From NCBI GenBank assembly GCA_963853835.1, contig OY970829.1, forward strand, positions 5,996,446-6,060,445: a stretch of 64,000 nucleotides of DNA, read 5' to 3'. Under the pieces are notes generated by a model. The model was not told the origin of the DNA. It did no database searches and saw only the letters and a list, made by a program, of their open reading frames with translations. Positions within the stretch are counted from its first letter, which is position 1. The number at the start of each line of letters is the position of its first letter. The DNA comes from Calendula officinalis (lineage: Eukaryota > Streptophyta > Magnoliopsida > Asterales > Asteraceae). This document shows positions 22,551-33,209 of this stretch, in pieces. The position numbers and the translations under genes are program-made.

Positions 22551-23089
22551 ACTTTTGTGAAGATCTCATCAATATCCTTACGAAAGAATTTCACCTACCC
22601 GTTGGAAAAAAATTCACCAGGTCATGAGTGTTTGTTGCTGTTTATTTTTTGCAAAAAGGTATGCGGGAGGTCTTTTTTCTGTATGACGCAGATCACGCGT
22701 AGAAAAGCACTTAGACAGATGTTTGTTTATTGGAAGCACGCAGACAAAAAAATGTCTGCACAAGGTCTTCCCCATGCAGACTTACTATAGCTTTTTGTGT
22801 CTTATCAACAGGGTCGTCCTTGGGCACGGGCGACAAGGGCGGCCGCCCAGGGCCCACAAAATTTAGGGGTCAATTTTCAAAAAAATCAGCTCATGTATAC
22901 ATATGTGTAAACTTATTAAGAAGTTTAATGTGTGTCATTAAACATAGAATTGAATTTGGTGGTTTTATTTCTTTGTAATGAGTATGTATAATGACAATTA
23001 TGATTGTTATTAACATGATGACACATTTCTATTATAAATAGAATGTGTATGGTTCATTTGTAAACACACCAAAAAAGTCTTAGACTTTC
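22551..23089. other. intergenic, possible transposon terminus
   Basis: A GC-rich stretch at 22810-22862 (CAGGGTCGTCCTTGGGCACG onward, with GGGCGGCCGCCCAGGGCCC) resembles the end of a DNA transposon. No partner end was found. No gene supported. Confidence 0.3.
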
Positions 23090-23092
23090 TTA

Positions 23093-23939
23093 GGTGATGT
23101 TTGTTTTTGAAGAGGTAAAAGGTCTGCAGTCTGCGGACCACATCTGCAGAGAAGATTTAGATCAAACGTCTGCAGTCTATATGAAGAAGACCGTTTGTTT
23201 TTTAATGTCTGCAGGTTGATAAAAAAAATTAAGTGACAGTATTTGTGTGGGTGGTGGTGGGTTGTGGTGGCAGTGGGTGGTGGTGGCAGTACATGATGGT
23301 GGGTGGTGGCGGTAGATGGTGGTGGGTGGCGGTGGGTGGTTGTGGCGGTGTGTGGTGGTGGTGGCGGTAGATGGTGGTTGGCGGTGGTGGTGGGTGGTTG
23401 TGGCGGTATGTGGTGGTGGTGGTGGGTGGTGGCGGTAGATGGGGGTAGGTGGTGGTGGGTGGCGGTGGCGGTAGATGGTGGTGGGTGGCGGTGACGGTGG
23501 GTGGCTGTGGCGGTATGTGGTGGTGGTGGTGTGTGGTGGCGGTAGATGGTGGTGGGTGGTGGTGGCGGTAGATGGTGGTGGGTGGTGGCGGTAGATGGTG
23601 GTGGGTCGCGGTGGCGGTACGTGGTTGTGGCGGTACGTGGTGGGTGGTAGTGGCATTAGGTGGATGCGATAATCGGTGGTGGCGGTAGGTGGTGGTTGGT
23701 GGTGGTGTGTGGCGGTGTTGGTGTGTGGTGGTGGTGGTGGTAGATAAACTTTTTTTAGGTGTAGGTAAAATGTCTTCCAAACTTGGAAGACTATGGTCCA
23801 AGTCTTCTCCAAACAGACCTCAAAAAGACTTTTTCCCATCTTCTGACTTCCAAAAAACAAACAGTCTTTTTCCAAAATGTCTTCCCGCCTACAGACATAA
23901 GACCTCAAAAAGACTTTTTGTCAAAAAACAAACGCCACC
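23093..23939. mobile_element. PIF/Harbinger-like element with minisatellite core
   Basis: TTA duplications at 23090-23092 and 23940-23942 flank imperfect inverted ends (GGTGATGTTTGTTTTTG and the complement of GGTGGCGTTTGTTTTTT). Next to each end are further mirrored TCTGCAGTC/AAAAAGTCTT motifs. There is no transposase. The centre is a GGTGGTGG-type minisatellite. Confidence 0.75.
23240..23745 (+). repeat. GGTGGT minisatellite, about 500 bp
   Basis: A degenerate tandem array of GGTGGTGG, GGCGGTAGATGGTGGTGG and related units, almost without C on the plus strand. The long minus-strand open frame across it (His, Pro and Thr only) is a by-product of the repeat. Confidence 0.9.
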
Positions 23940-24344
23940 TTACAGTCCAAGAATTCTCACACACATATACTCTCCAATTTTAGTGATCCTTAAACACAAA
24001 AAACTTTCGATAAGTGTTCGGGCTTGGATTATATTCGGTAGTGTAAAACTACTCGGTTGTTTTACCCTGGGAAATAGACAACGAATCTATTTTAAGGGGA
24101 TCGTGAATTTCACGAGACTCAACCAAACTTTGTTTGTTCATCTTTGTTTTTGATATTCTCATTTCAATCTTGTATTTGTTTTAGTCATTTCCCAATTGTA
24201 TTGTATTTTATTTAATGAAAATTGGTATTAGCTCCTACAAACTTAAAATAGATTTTTCCTCTCTTTGCTAATACCGGTTGGAAAATATATTTTATATATT
24301 TAATAGTTTAAGTCCCGATATTAACAAAATTGTGTAGATTTAAG

Positions 24345-25015
24345 TAGGGGTGAGCATAAAAACCGAAAAACCGAACCGAAACCGAAAAACTCGAAAAAAC
24401 CGCCCCGAAAAAACCGAACCATTTGAAAAACCGATGTCAACGGTTTTGATTTTTAGAAAACCCGAATGTTTGGGGCGGTTTTCGGGGGCATATGAAAAAC
24501 CCGACCGAAAACCCCGCCCCGCCCCGCCATTATATATCTTTCAAATTTTATAAAAATATACTTATATGACATGTTATATTTACTATTTATTGTATTTTTT
24601 GTATAGATTTGTTTGTAAAAGGAAAGAAACCGTGCAATGAAACTTCTATGGATGAAGACATAGACTAAGATCGTTGTAAAAGATTGTTGGATGTTATTTT
24701 ATTATTAATCTTATTCAAGTTATGTTAGTTAAATTTATTATTACATTATATTAAACTTACTAGTTGTTTTTTGTTTATAACGAAATGTTTTAAGGTTTGG
24801 GGGTTTGAATCATAATATTAATTTTTAAGGTAAAAAATTGGTAAATTTAATGGAAAACAAAAAACCGAAAAAAACCCCGAAACCGAACCGAAAACCCGAA
24901 AACCCCGAAAAATCAAAACCGAAAAAACCGAAACCGAACGGGGTGTAATTCTTAAAACCCGAACTTTCGGGGCGGGGTTTGGTTTTAGTTAAAAATCGTC
25001 CCATGCTCACCCCTA
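24345..25015. mobile_element. hAT-type MITE, 671 bp
   Basis: The ends TAGGGGTGAGCAT and the complement of TAGGGGTGAGCATGGG are flanked by a perfect 8-bp duplication GATTTAAG (24337-24344, 25016-25023). The subterminal 150 bp at each end are packed with AACCGAAA/CCCCGAAA motifs; the middle is AT-rich. Confidence 0.92.
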
Positions 25016-25023
25016 GATTTAAG

Positions 25024-26390
25024 GAGTGTGTGTTTGCTGTTCAAAAGGAGCAAAACCCCAATAAAAATTCATATTTTTATGCAAAATATCAAATAAGAAA
25101 GAGCAAAACCCCAATAAAAATTCATATTTTTATGCAAAAGATCAAATAAGAAAGAGAGCTTTTAGAGAAGTTAATGCACCTTTGTGATAGGGTTGTAATT
25201 CATCTAATTGGGATTTGGGAGCAATTATTATTCTAATTACTTAGTTTAGTATAAAGTTTGAAACTTCATGGAATATAATAAAGCTTTTAGAATCATAAAG
25301 TGGTGTGTTCCTACGATGGTGGTTGTCACTATGCCATTGTCTCCATTTATCCCACTAAACTTGGTTTTCATTCATCACCATATAATTTACAACATTTCTT
25401 TTTCTCTTTACCACTCATCATCATCTTGGATTTATTATTGTGGAAATCGTCATAACCAATATTGATTATGGTTTTTTTATTGATTGTAGATACTAAGAAT
25501 TATCCTTGATAATGTTGCAATAGTTGTAATTAAATTAATAACACTCATGGATACACTATCTAAACGTGTGACCTTAAAGATAATTCACCAATAAAGAGAT
25601 AAATGATATATACAATTCGATAATAATACATAGATTTCTGATGACTACATTCTTAATAATACGTAGATTCAGCATGTTAGACTGTATACACCAACAAGTA
25701 ACCAATAACTAATTTCATCTTAAAAGATAACTACAAATTTCATAAACGTAAAAGTTAAAACCAAGACACATACTGAAAAAATATATATATGTGAGTTTGG
25801 ACTATTGTTAATACATGAATTTTTTTAATATTATTATGGACTATTGGATATGTTTTAATCCGATTGTACAACCATAATATCAAAAAACCGTTATACCAAA
25901 AAAAAAAAAACTCCAAAAATTATGTTACGAAATTTTTTTAAGTAGGAGCAAGTACCGTGTGCCCCATACTACATCCGCCCCTGTATATTGGTGCTTGAAC
26001 AACATATATTAATGTGGTACAATTTATTACTTGTTTATCTTATTTCTCTATTTAAATCTTATTTTAATTATAAAGGAATATAATACTAGTAGAATGGCTG
26101 AAAAGACAAGAAATAGTTAGCGAATATTGAAAAATGGTTTTGTTTTTATTAAGAAAAAAGTGACATACATAGTTGATATCGATGCTTTGATTTCATATTG
26201 TATATACTACGCATTACATTTGCCATAGGATGTTAAATTTTTTTGTCCTTTGAAAAAAGATACTTCCTCCTCTTTTTTTGAAATAACCCCAGCCACCACA
26301 TGCCCCTCTACTTCTAAAAAGTTTTAAAATAAGCCCCTCTACTTTTAAAAGTTTTAAAACAACTCCTTGAAGACTTTTTATTTTAGATTG
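25024..26390. repeat. intergenic with short direct repeat
   Basis: A 59-bp segment (starting AAAAGGAGCAAAACCCCAAT) is nearly tandemly duplicated at 25043-25155. The rest is AT-rich. A GGGGCGGATGTAGTATGGGG-like motif on the minus strand near 25968-25985 resembles a transposon end without a partner. No gene supported. Confidence 0.35.
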
Positions 26391-26527
26391 TTTCAAGAAA
26401 ATGATACACTTTTTATTTGAAGTTGTTTCAAAATAAGTGATACACTTTGAAAAGTTTTCTCATTTAGTAAAAAATAGTGGAACTCGCCATCACTAACTAT
26501 ATTATTTAATATAGTTAAATAACATAT
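26391..26527. mobile_element. Stowaway-like MITE fragment
   Basis: Contains the GTTTCAAAATAAGTGATACA core and the AAAAATAGTGGAACTC stretch seen in the left half of the copy at 35419. It stops where the Mutator-like element begins, and the right half is not evident beyond 27776. Confidence 0.5.
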
Positions 26528-26536
26528 TTAACATTA

Positions 26537-27767
26537 GAGTTCATTACACGTTTGGTCCTTTAAGTTGGTATCGGATTTCACGTTTGGTCCTAAACTTTCA
26601 TTTCCGACAAGTTTAATCCTTTAAGTTGACAATTTTGTCATGTTTGGTCCTTTAGGCCAAATGATATATGTTAACTTTTTCTGTTAAGTGACCTCATGTG
26701 CAATGCACATAAGGGTATTTTTGTCTTTTCACATTATTTTTATAAAAAAATAAAAACCAATCCCAAGTTCCCGCACTTCTTCCCCCAAAATTAAAACCCT
26801 AATTTGAAATCCTAAAACCAATATGATGTGATTTCCAGCGCTTTAAAAAAACGCACAAAAGGTGCTAATAGTGTGTGTTTTGGGCTTCTGGCCGGATTCC
26901 GGCCAAATTGGCCGGAGGTGCACCTTGAAATCAGTCTCAGCTGCTCGGAATTCCATCCTCTACATCTCTATGAAAGGTAGGTGGTCCAATCGAGGCCGGA
27001 AACGACCTGAAATCACTGTTGCGCCATGGTTGGAAAAAGAGAACCAGGCGGCGGCGTAAGCTGCCGGAGGTTTTGGTTCGTCGGACCTTGAGCACTCATC
27101 TCGGAATGCTCTAAATAGTGGGGATCTACCTGAGATTCAACAAAAATCCGTCATTTTGCTGGTCGGATCTGAAAAACACGAACCCGACAGCTTCTGCGTC
27201 TCCGGCCGCAAATGGTCGTGCAGAAGAAATTGGGTCTCCGGATTACATAAAGAGGATCAGGGAGCTTGAAGCAAGGCTGGGGTACATCCCCATTGCTCCC
27301 TTTCTCTCTCTTCGATGTATGCAGGCAAAGAAAAACTATCTTCTTCTCCAAAACCACCATATCTCTTCATCCCAAATAATGATTTAGGTTTAGTTTTGAA
27401 GGATTGTTTGAACATTTTTAGATTTAGGTTTAGTTTTCAATTTCGTTATTGTGTTGCATTTTGGTACAACCTACAAAGATGGATGTGGCGAATTTATGGT
27501 TGTGTCGTGGTGGTTTAGTGATGTGGGGTATAATTCGAGGAAGAAGGAGATAAAGTGAGACCAATTAAATGAATTAAATGGAAATGACAAATATACCCTC
27601 ATGTGCATTGCACATGGGGAGACTTAACATAAAAAGTTAACACCGTTTGGCCTAAACGACCAAACGTGACAAAATTGTCAACTTAAAGGATTATACTTGA
27701 TGGAATTGAAAGTTTAGGACCAAACGTGAAATATGGTACCAACTTAAAGGAAACATATAATTAACTC
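26537..27767. mobile_element. Mutator-like element with long TIRs, Pack-MULE candidate
   Basis: Inverted repeats of about 200 bp (26537-26740 and 27575-27767) share long identical stretches such as TTTCACGTTTGGTCCTAAAC and CCTTTAAGTTGACAATTTTG. The 9-bp flanks TTAACATTA (26528-26536) and TTATCATTA (27768-27776) differ at one base; 9 bp is the Mutator TSD length. The interior (about 26800-27560) is much more GC-rich and looks like captured gene sequence. One frame (about 27187-27387) reads ASPAANGRAEEIGS and then a charged helical segment, IKRIRELEARLG. No transposase. The donor gene is not recognised. Confidence 0.8.
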
Positions 27768-27776
27768 TTATCATTA

Positions 27777-28419
27777 ATTCTAATTTTTCCTTTTTATGGT
27801 AATTGGAGTTTACACTTACTTTACAAGCCGACTAACATTCGGGCGACCACGTGATTTACGGATAGTCAAGAGTCGACGTGGATGAATCTTTGTGGCCTCA
27901 AGGGGTTTTTATTTCTCAAATGAAATGTCTTTGCACACATGCAAGTTTTGTTTTTTTAACATAAAATGACATCTAATATAAAGTTAGTATTTTTATTTGA
28001 GATTTATGCTATTTAAAATATATTTGAACGCATATTTCGTTTTCTTAATATAAAACAATCTTTTGAATGTTGTATGAATATATCAATATACAGTATAATA
28101 TGAATATTTTCGCGGCATCTCACGGGTAAAATTCACATAGTTTTATATAAACACCATGATTGTGACTTATCTATTACTATACTTATTATAGACAAGTATT
28201 ATATTGAGGCTGTCATGTTCGAGCTTCATTATTGGCCAATATTAGCTAGCTACTTTGTAATTCTTTATAGTTATTTGGTTTAAAGAAAGGAAATGTACAT
28301 GATCGATGGTGCATATATATTTACTTAAATAAATATTTGATTATTAAAATAAGAGCAAATTATATTTTAAATAAGATCAAACTAAAATAATAATATTGTT
28401 TGATTGTGATAAATTATAA
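27777..28419. other. intergenic, nothing identified
   Basis: AT-rich sequence without gene, RNA or clear element boundary. Confidence 0.4.
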
Positions 28420-28821
28420 GGAAGTGTTTAGTTCGCTAAATGTTTAAGAAAAAAATAGATTTTTTAAAGAAATTTGAATCCTTCAAGAATATGGATTGGA
28501 ACTTAAAAGTTGTTTGGTTGACAAAAATGAAATTTAAAATTAATTACATATTCTGTTTGGTTTGTTGGAAAATGATGGTGGTTATGGTAGTGGTGAGTTA
28601 TGGTGATGATGGTGAATAGTAATAAAGTAATCTTCCATATTTCTCATTCAAATGATTTTAAATTATGTCAATTTAGTGATGGAATTCACATTCCATAAGC
28701 TGATAGAATTTTTTAACAACTATGGATTTCAACTGATTCCAATAAAATGAAGCAAACACAAAAATTCATGAAATTTGAATTCCAATTCTTCAAAAGCCAA
28801 AGAATTCCTGCCAAACATGCC
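28420..28821. mobile_element. diverged Harbinger-like MITE
   Basis: The ends GGAAGTGTTTAGTTCG and the complement of GGCATGTTTGGCAGG are flanked by TAA and TAT, close to a PIF/Harbinger duplication. The interior has mirrored GAATTCCAATTC-type and ATTCCATT motifs. Confidence 0.45.
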
Positions 28822-29251
28822 TATATAAAACTAAAATTGAACATTTTAGAAACACAAGTAGGTTATGTTTTCTCAATGTTTTTAGAGTTCTTGGTACCCA
28901 ATTCGACAAAATAAAAGTTCAAAACAAATATCTCGCTAAGAACATAACAAGTTGCCCAAGAAATGTCGTATTTTTTATTCGTTATGCAGTGAAATTACAT
29001 AATGTTTAGAACTCAAAAATCTCACTTAAAACTTTATTACTCCGTATAACATATGCACTCTTTCTGAACATAACAATCATATTACTTATTACATGGTAAA
29101 TAAAATAAAATATATTTATAACAATATGTTTACCGAATAAACCAATAAGATAACGTTATCTATACCAATTTATAATGCAAATTAGACATTTCTAAATAAG
29201 GAAGGTCTGAATTCAAACCTGCCATATTTAGCAATGTTCAATTTGCCTGAA

Positions 29252-29690
29252 AAATAATTAAAAAACTGCTTTGGACGAGGCTCGAACCCGGGTGGGAGTG
29301 CTCCATAGGTGGAGCTCTTACCACTAGCCAAAGTCATAGCTTTGGTTACAACTTCGTAACACTATATACCTAAGGTGTTTCCCAAGTATATTTAAACCGG
29401 CCCATCATAAATAATTAAAAAAACTACTTTGGACAAGCCTCGAACCAGGGTGGGAGTGCTCCATAGGTGGAGCTCTTACCACTAGCCAAAGTCATAGCTT
29501 TGGTTACAACTTCATAACACCTTATATCTAAGGTGTTTCCCAAGTATATTTAAACCGGCCCATTATAAATAATTAAAAAAACTACTTTGGACGAGGCTCG
29601 AACCCAAGTGGTAGTGCGCCATAGGTGAAGCTCTTACCACTGGTCAATATCACAGCTTTGGTTACAAATTCGTAACACTTACACACTATG
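29252..29690 (-). repeat. tandem array of tRNA-like pol III cassettes (2.8 units)
   Basis: Unit of about 158 bp at 29252-29409, 29410-29566 and 29567-29690 (truncated). On the minus strand each unit has an A-box-like TGGCTAGTGGTAAGAGC, about 25 bases, a B-box GGGTTCGAGCC (diverged in unit 2), CCAAAG, then a run of six or seven T, a pol III terminator. Unit 1 A-box is at 29314-29330 and B-box at 29279-29289. The segment between boxes forms a GCTCCA/TGGAGC hairpin instead of a normal 7-nt anticodon loop, so it is not a functional tRNA gene. A tRNA-derived SINE head amplified in tandem is the best explanation. Confidence 0.7.
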
Positions 29691-29929
29691 CTTTCACGTG
29701 GGGACGAATTTCAATATAGCCATTAAAATTTTACGTTTTTTAACTTTTATTTATAGAAACCATAATCACTTAATGTAAATAGAGAAATATATTAAATTTG
29801 AACATGCGTTTTAAATTACTTGGTTTTATTGGCGTGGATTTTCAAAACGCCAATTAAATATATTTCAGTTAATTTGTAATGGTGAGTTGTAAATGAGTAT
29901 CTCTTCATATTATTTTTCAAATTAATATG

Positions 29930-31090
29930 ACGTCAAAAATTAATGCTTTTATTTCATCCCTAATTTATATAAGATTTCAGAAAAACAGTCAATTATTGCT
30001 TTCAGTCTATAATTAAAGGAGTGTTAATATGACGATTAATATTAATATGAAGAGATGCTTACATTCCGTCAGATTTATATGTTTTTAGTCCACAATTAAT
30101 TGAGTGTTAATATGACAATGAATATGAATTAATATATACGTTTTTAGGGTGTTAATTTGTCATTTAATGGTTTGACTAAAAATTAGTTTTCCTGCTCAAA
30201 TAATTACGTTTTTATTAATTGTCATTTAATGTGTTAATTATGTTTTATTACAATTGATATTAATATGTAGAGATGTAAATCCGTATGAGTTATACGTTTA
30301 TAGTCCACAATTCAAAGAGTGTTAATATGACAATTAATGTGAATTAATATATACATTTTTAGAGTGTTAATTTGTCATTTAAAGGTTTGACTTACAATTA
30401 TTTTGGTTGCTCAAATAATTACGTTTTTATTAAGCTCCTAAAAACCCGAATCAAATTTGAAAATCCTCCGTCTTTAAATCTTTTAATTACGTTAAAAACT
30501 GTCGATATTTAATAGGTTGACTCGTTTTTATTGTAGAACCATTTAATGGTTTGACTTACAATATTTGTACTTTAACCGTTTTTATTGTATCAAAAATTTT
30601 AAAAATGTTTCTTAAATTGATTTATCATTTAATGTGTTAATTATGTTTTATTACGGTTAATATATACGTTTTTAATATATACGTTTTTCATGTTAATATG
30701 ACGTCAATTAAAAGTAATATGAAGAGATGCTTACATTCCGTCAGATTTATACGTTTTTAGTCCACAATTAAATGTGTATTAAAATGACAATGAATATTTA
30801 TTAATATATACGTTTTTGGAGTGTTAATTTGTCATTCTATGGTTTGAATTACAATTATTTTTGTTGCTCAGATACTTACTTTTTTTTATTTGTCATTTAA
30901 TGTGTTAATTACGTTTTATTACAATTACTATTAATATCTAGAGGTGTAAATCCGTAAGAGTTATACGTTTTAGGAAACAATTAAAGGAGTGTTAATATGA
31001 CAATTAATATGAATTAATATAAATGTTTTTAGATTGTTAATTTGTCATTTAATGGTTTGACTGACAGTTATTTTCGCTACTCATTAAATG
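29930..31090. repeat. degenerate higher-order repeat field
   Basis: Blocks sharing GTGTTAATATGACAATTAAT, TTAATTTGTCATTTAATGGT and ATACGTTTTTAGTCCACAAT recur. Anchors reading GAGATG...TCCGT sit at about 30050, 30271, 30722 and 30940. The spacing (221, then 218; first to third 672) indicates a dimer that was itself duplicated. Very AT-rich and non-coding. It may be the body of the Helitron that ends at 32268. Confidence 0.6.
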
Positions 31091-31246
31091 AAGGTTTTAT
31101 TGTGGTTGACTCGTTTTTATAGTAAGACCATTTAATGGTTTAATTTACAATAGTTGTACTTTAAACGTTTTGATTGTATCAAGAGAATTAAAAAATGTTT
31201 CTTAAATTTATTTGTCATTAAATGTGTTTATTACATTTTATTACTG

Positions 31247-31249
<3 letters not shown>

Positions 31250-31338
<89 letters not shown>
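31250..31338. repeat. (TA)n microsatellite, about 89 bp
   Basis: Uninterrupted TA dinucleotides. Open frames through it on both strands are artefacts. Confidence 0.95.
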
Positions 31339-31341
<3 letters not shown>

Positions 31342-31543
31342 GTTTTTTATGTATATAAATTGACGACTCAACCATTTAACCTTTGCATTCACGATACGAA
31401 ACACATACCACCTTACCATCACTCGATTCACCAACAAGGTTAGTTTTCAATCCATTCCTCGGTTCATTTCTTAAACTTTTGATACAAATTTTATTCTTAT
31501 TGTGTATGACTTTCGTAATCTTTTTATGCAAGGATTTCTTAAC

Positions 31544-31889
31544 ATGTCAACAATCGGATTGCCCTTTATAAGAAACATTCATGTTTTCAAGGACAAAATT
31601 CACCTCAAGGTAAGGGTTCTACGAATGTGGCCCCACACGAACTTCATCTATAAAATGAGATAATATCACTTGAGATGCTATTAATTGACGAGGAGGTATT
31701 ACACTTAATCATATTCGATAAATGATCATTAGGTATAGATATTATTTTTACTAAATTAACTATTAATTAAAATCATATGTATTATCCATTTTTTGTAGGG
31801 AAGCAAGATTCAAGCTTCTATTTACGTTAAATTGATGAGTAGATTTCAAAAAATATTGAAGGAAGACGGTGTTTACTATATCAGAGGAG
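31544..31889 (+). pseudogene. RPA70-like OB-fold gene fragment
   Basis: Exon-like segment 31544-31695 encodes MSTIGLPFIRNIHVFKD, then IHLKVRVLRMW and, after one frameshift near 31655, ISLEMLLIDEE. It ends at a GT donor. A second segment (31799-31889) after an AG acceptor reads GSKIQASIYVKLMSRFQKIL, then a GVYYIRGG ending at GTAAGT. This is the first OB-fold of replication protein A 70-kDa-like proteins, single-stranded-DNA-binding proteins that plant Helitrons often carry. Only this domain is present, and with the frameshift it is inactive. Confidence 0.65.
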
Positions 31890-32047
31890 GTAAGTTGTGG
31901 GAGTCCAAGTCATTTGTATAATAATCGTCATTTGTATAATAGTCTTTATCCATATTTCATTCCCAACTATCAGTCATTTGTATAATAATCGTTATAAAAT
32001 AACATGTAAACGAACACCATCAACATCGTCGCGGAAAAGATGTATCA

Positions 32048-32078
32048 GGGTACCCGCCGCCTCATTGCGCGGGTACCC
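32048..32078 (+). repeat. strong Helitron-type hairpin
   Basis: Perfect 10-bp stem (GGGTACCCGC pairing with GCGGGTACCC) around an 11-nt loop. It resembles the ACCCGC...GCGGGT hairpin of plant Helitron 3' ends, but is followed by TACTA, not a clear CTRR. Confidence 0.6.
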
Positions 32079-32235
32079 TACTATATATCAAAACATGTAA
32101 TCGAACAACATTTCAACGCCAATGCTAATTATTGCATTTTTCCTCTATTTTATACACAGTTTTCATGCTTATGTATTATATTCGTTAATAAAAATATGTA
32201 ACCAATGGACTTTTAATCGCCATAAATATATACTT

Positions 32236-32268
32236 TGCAGCCGCCGCATCACGCGGGTATTAGCCTAG
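32236..32268 (+). mobile_element. Helitron 3' terminus
   Basis: GCCGCCGCATCACGCGGGT followed by ATTAGC and CTAG, then host T. This matches the usual plant Helitron end (GC hairpin, short spacer, CTAG-T). The element extends leftwards and probably includes the RPA-like fragment. The 5' TC end was not located. Confidence 0.65.
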
Positions 32269-32419
32269 TATTGCAAAATATATATTTTTCACTTATTCAT
32301 TGCTACAAGCTGTCATGACTTGCAAGTAGTTGGTAGTATTTAATTTATCACTTGAACTGGTAGTGTTTCAAAATGGTAAATATGAAATTCTAATATTTTA
32401 TGATAGACAAAAAAGATTA

Positions 32420-32681
32420 CTCCCTCCATCCCAAAAAAATTCACATTTCTCACTAAACTTTTGTAACAGAAAAAAGTTCATATTTTTCACATCTTGTGGA
32501 CCACACATAATAAAATATTATTATTACTAAGAACATTACCATTAATATTCACTAATAATATTTCTCTCTCCAATTCAACCTTATATTTTAATCAAAATTA
32601 TTACTATTAACCCCACCACTAACTATCACCTAAAATTTTGTGCAAAATAGAAATGTAAACTTCTTTGTGGGATTGAGGGAG
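32420..32681. mobile_element. Stowaway MITE
   Basis: Classic CTCCCTCCATCCC and GGGATTGAGGGAG ends with TA duplications (32418-32419, 32682-32683). Same family as 49501-49764. Confidence 0.93.
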
Positions 32682-33123
32682 TAACTTATAACAAAATTAG
32701 TTATTTTATTTTATTAAGGATAGTATAGAAAACATGTGATATCACCATAATCGATATGATAAGTGTCAAATTAAGGGATAATATGATGAGATAAAATTAA
32801 TGAAAGACACCTATCATTTTTAGAAGTGAGTAAAAATATAAATAGGGAAAAAATATATGAAAAAAATACCGTTTCTCTATTTTTATTAATAAGGAGTATT
32901 TGTTAAGAGGGTAAACTATACATGCCAAATTTGGAAAATAGAATAAGCATTGAAAATGGAGCGACAAAACTGAAGAAAGATGGAAAAGGGGGCAGAAGGA
33001 GACAAGAGTGTCACCATGTCTATTCAATTCATCCAATTCATAAATTTAGCATGATTTCTATTTTAGGGCTTCAATTTCGCATGTTTGTCTCTTTCGCATA
33101 AACCTATACATACACATCGACTT

Positions 33124-33136
33124 GTATATATATAAA
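33124..33136 (+). promoter_or_regulatory. TATA box of the CYP40 gene
   Basis: TATATATATAAA about 75 bp before the start codon. The leader following it is short and CT/GA-rich (TTTTAGAGAGAGAAAGAG just before the ATG). Confidence 0.6.
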
Positions 33137-33209
33137 CACACATATAATAGCACACTCAGTCTGCTTCATTCATCTTCATCATCAGTTTTAGTTTTAGAGA
33201 GAGAAAGAG

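Noticed and set aside
23177..23908. Long minus-strand open frames (243 and 190 aa) rich in His, Pro and Thr
   Set aside because: They only translate the GGTGGT minisatellite; composition is periodic, two frames are open at once, and there is no conserved domain.
29271..29345. A functional tRNA gene on the minus strand
   Set aside because: A and B boxes are good, but there is no 7-nt anticodon loop or proper D stem, so no cloverleaf.
29700..31338. CRISPR-like or satellite array
   Set aside because: Repeats are degenerate, unevenly spaced and AT-rich with no unique spacers; the organism is a plant.
31154..31443. Open frames on both strands made of Ile-Tyr
   Set aside because: Translation of the TA microsatellite.
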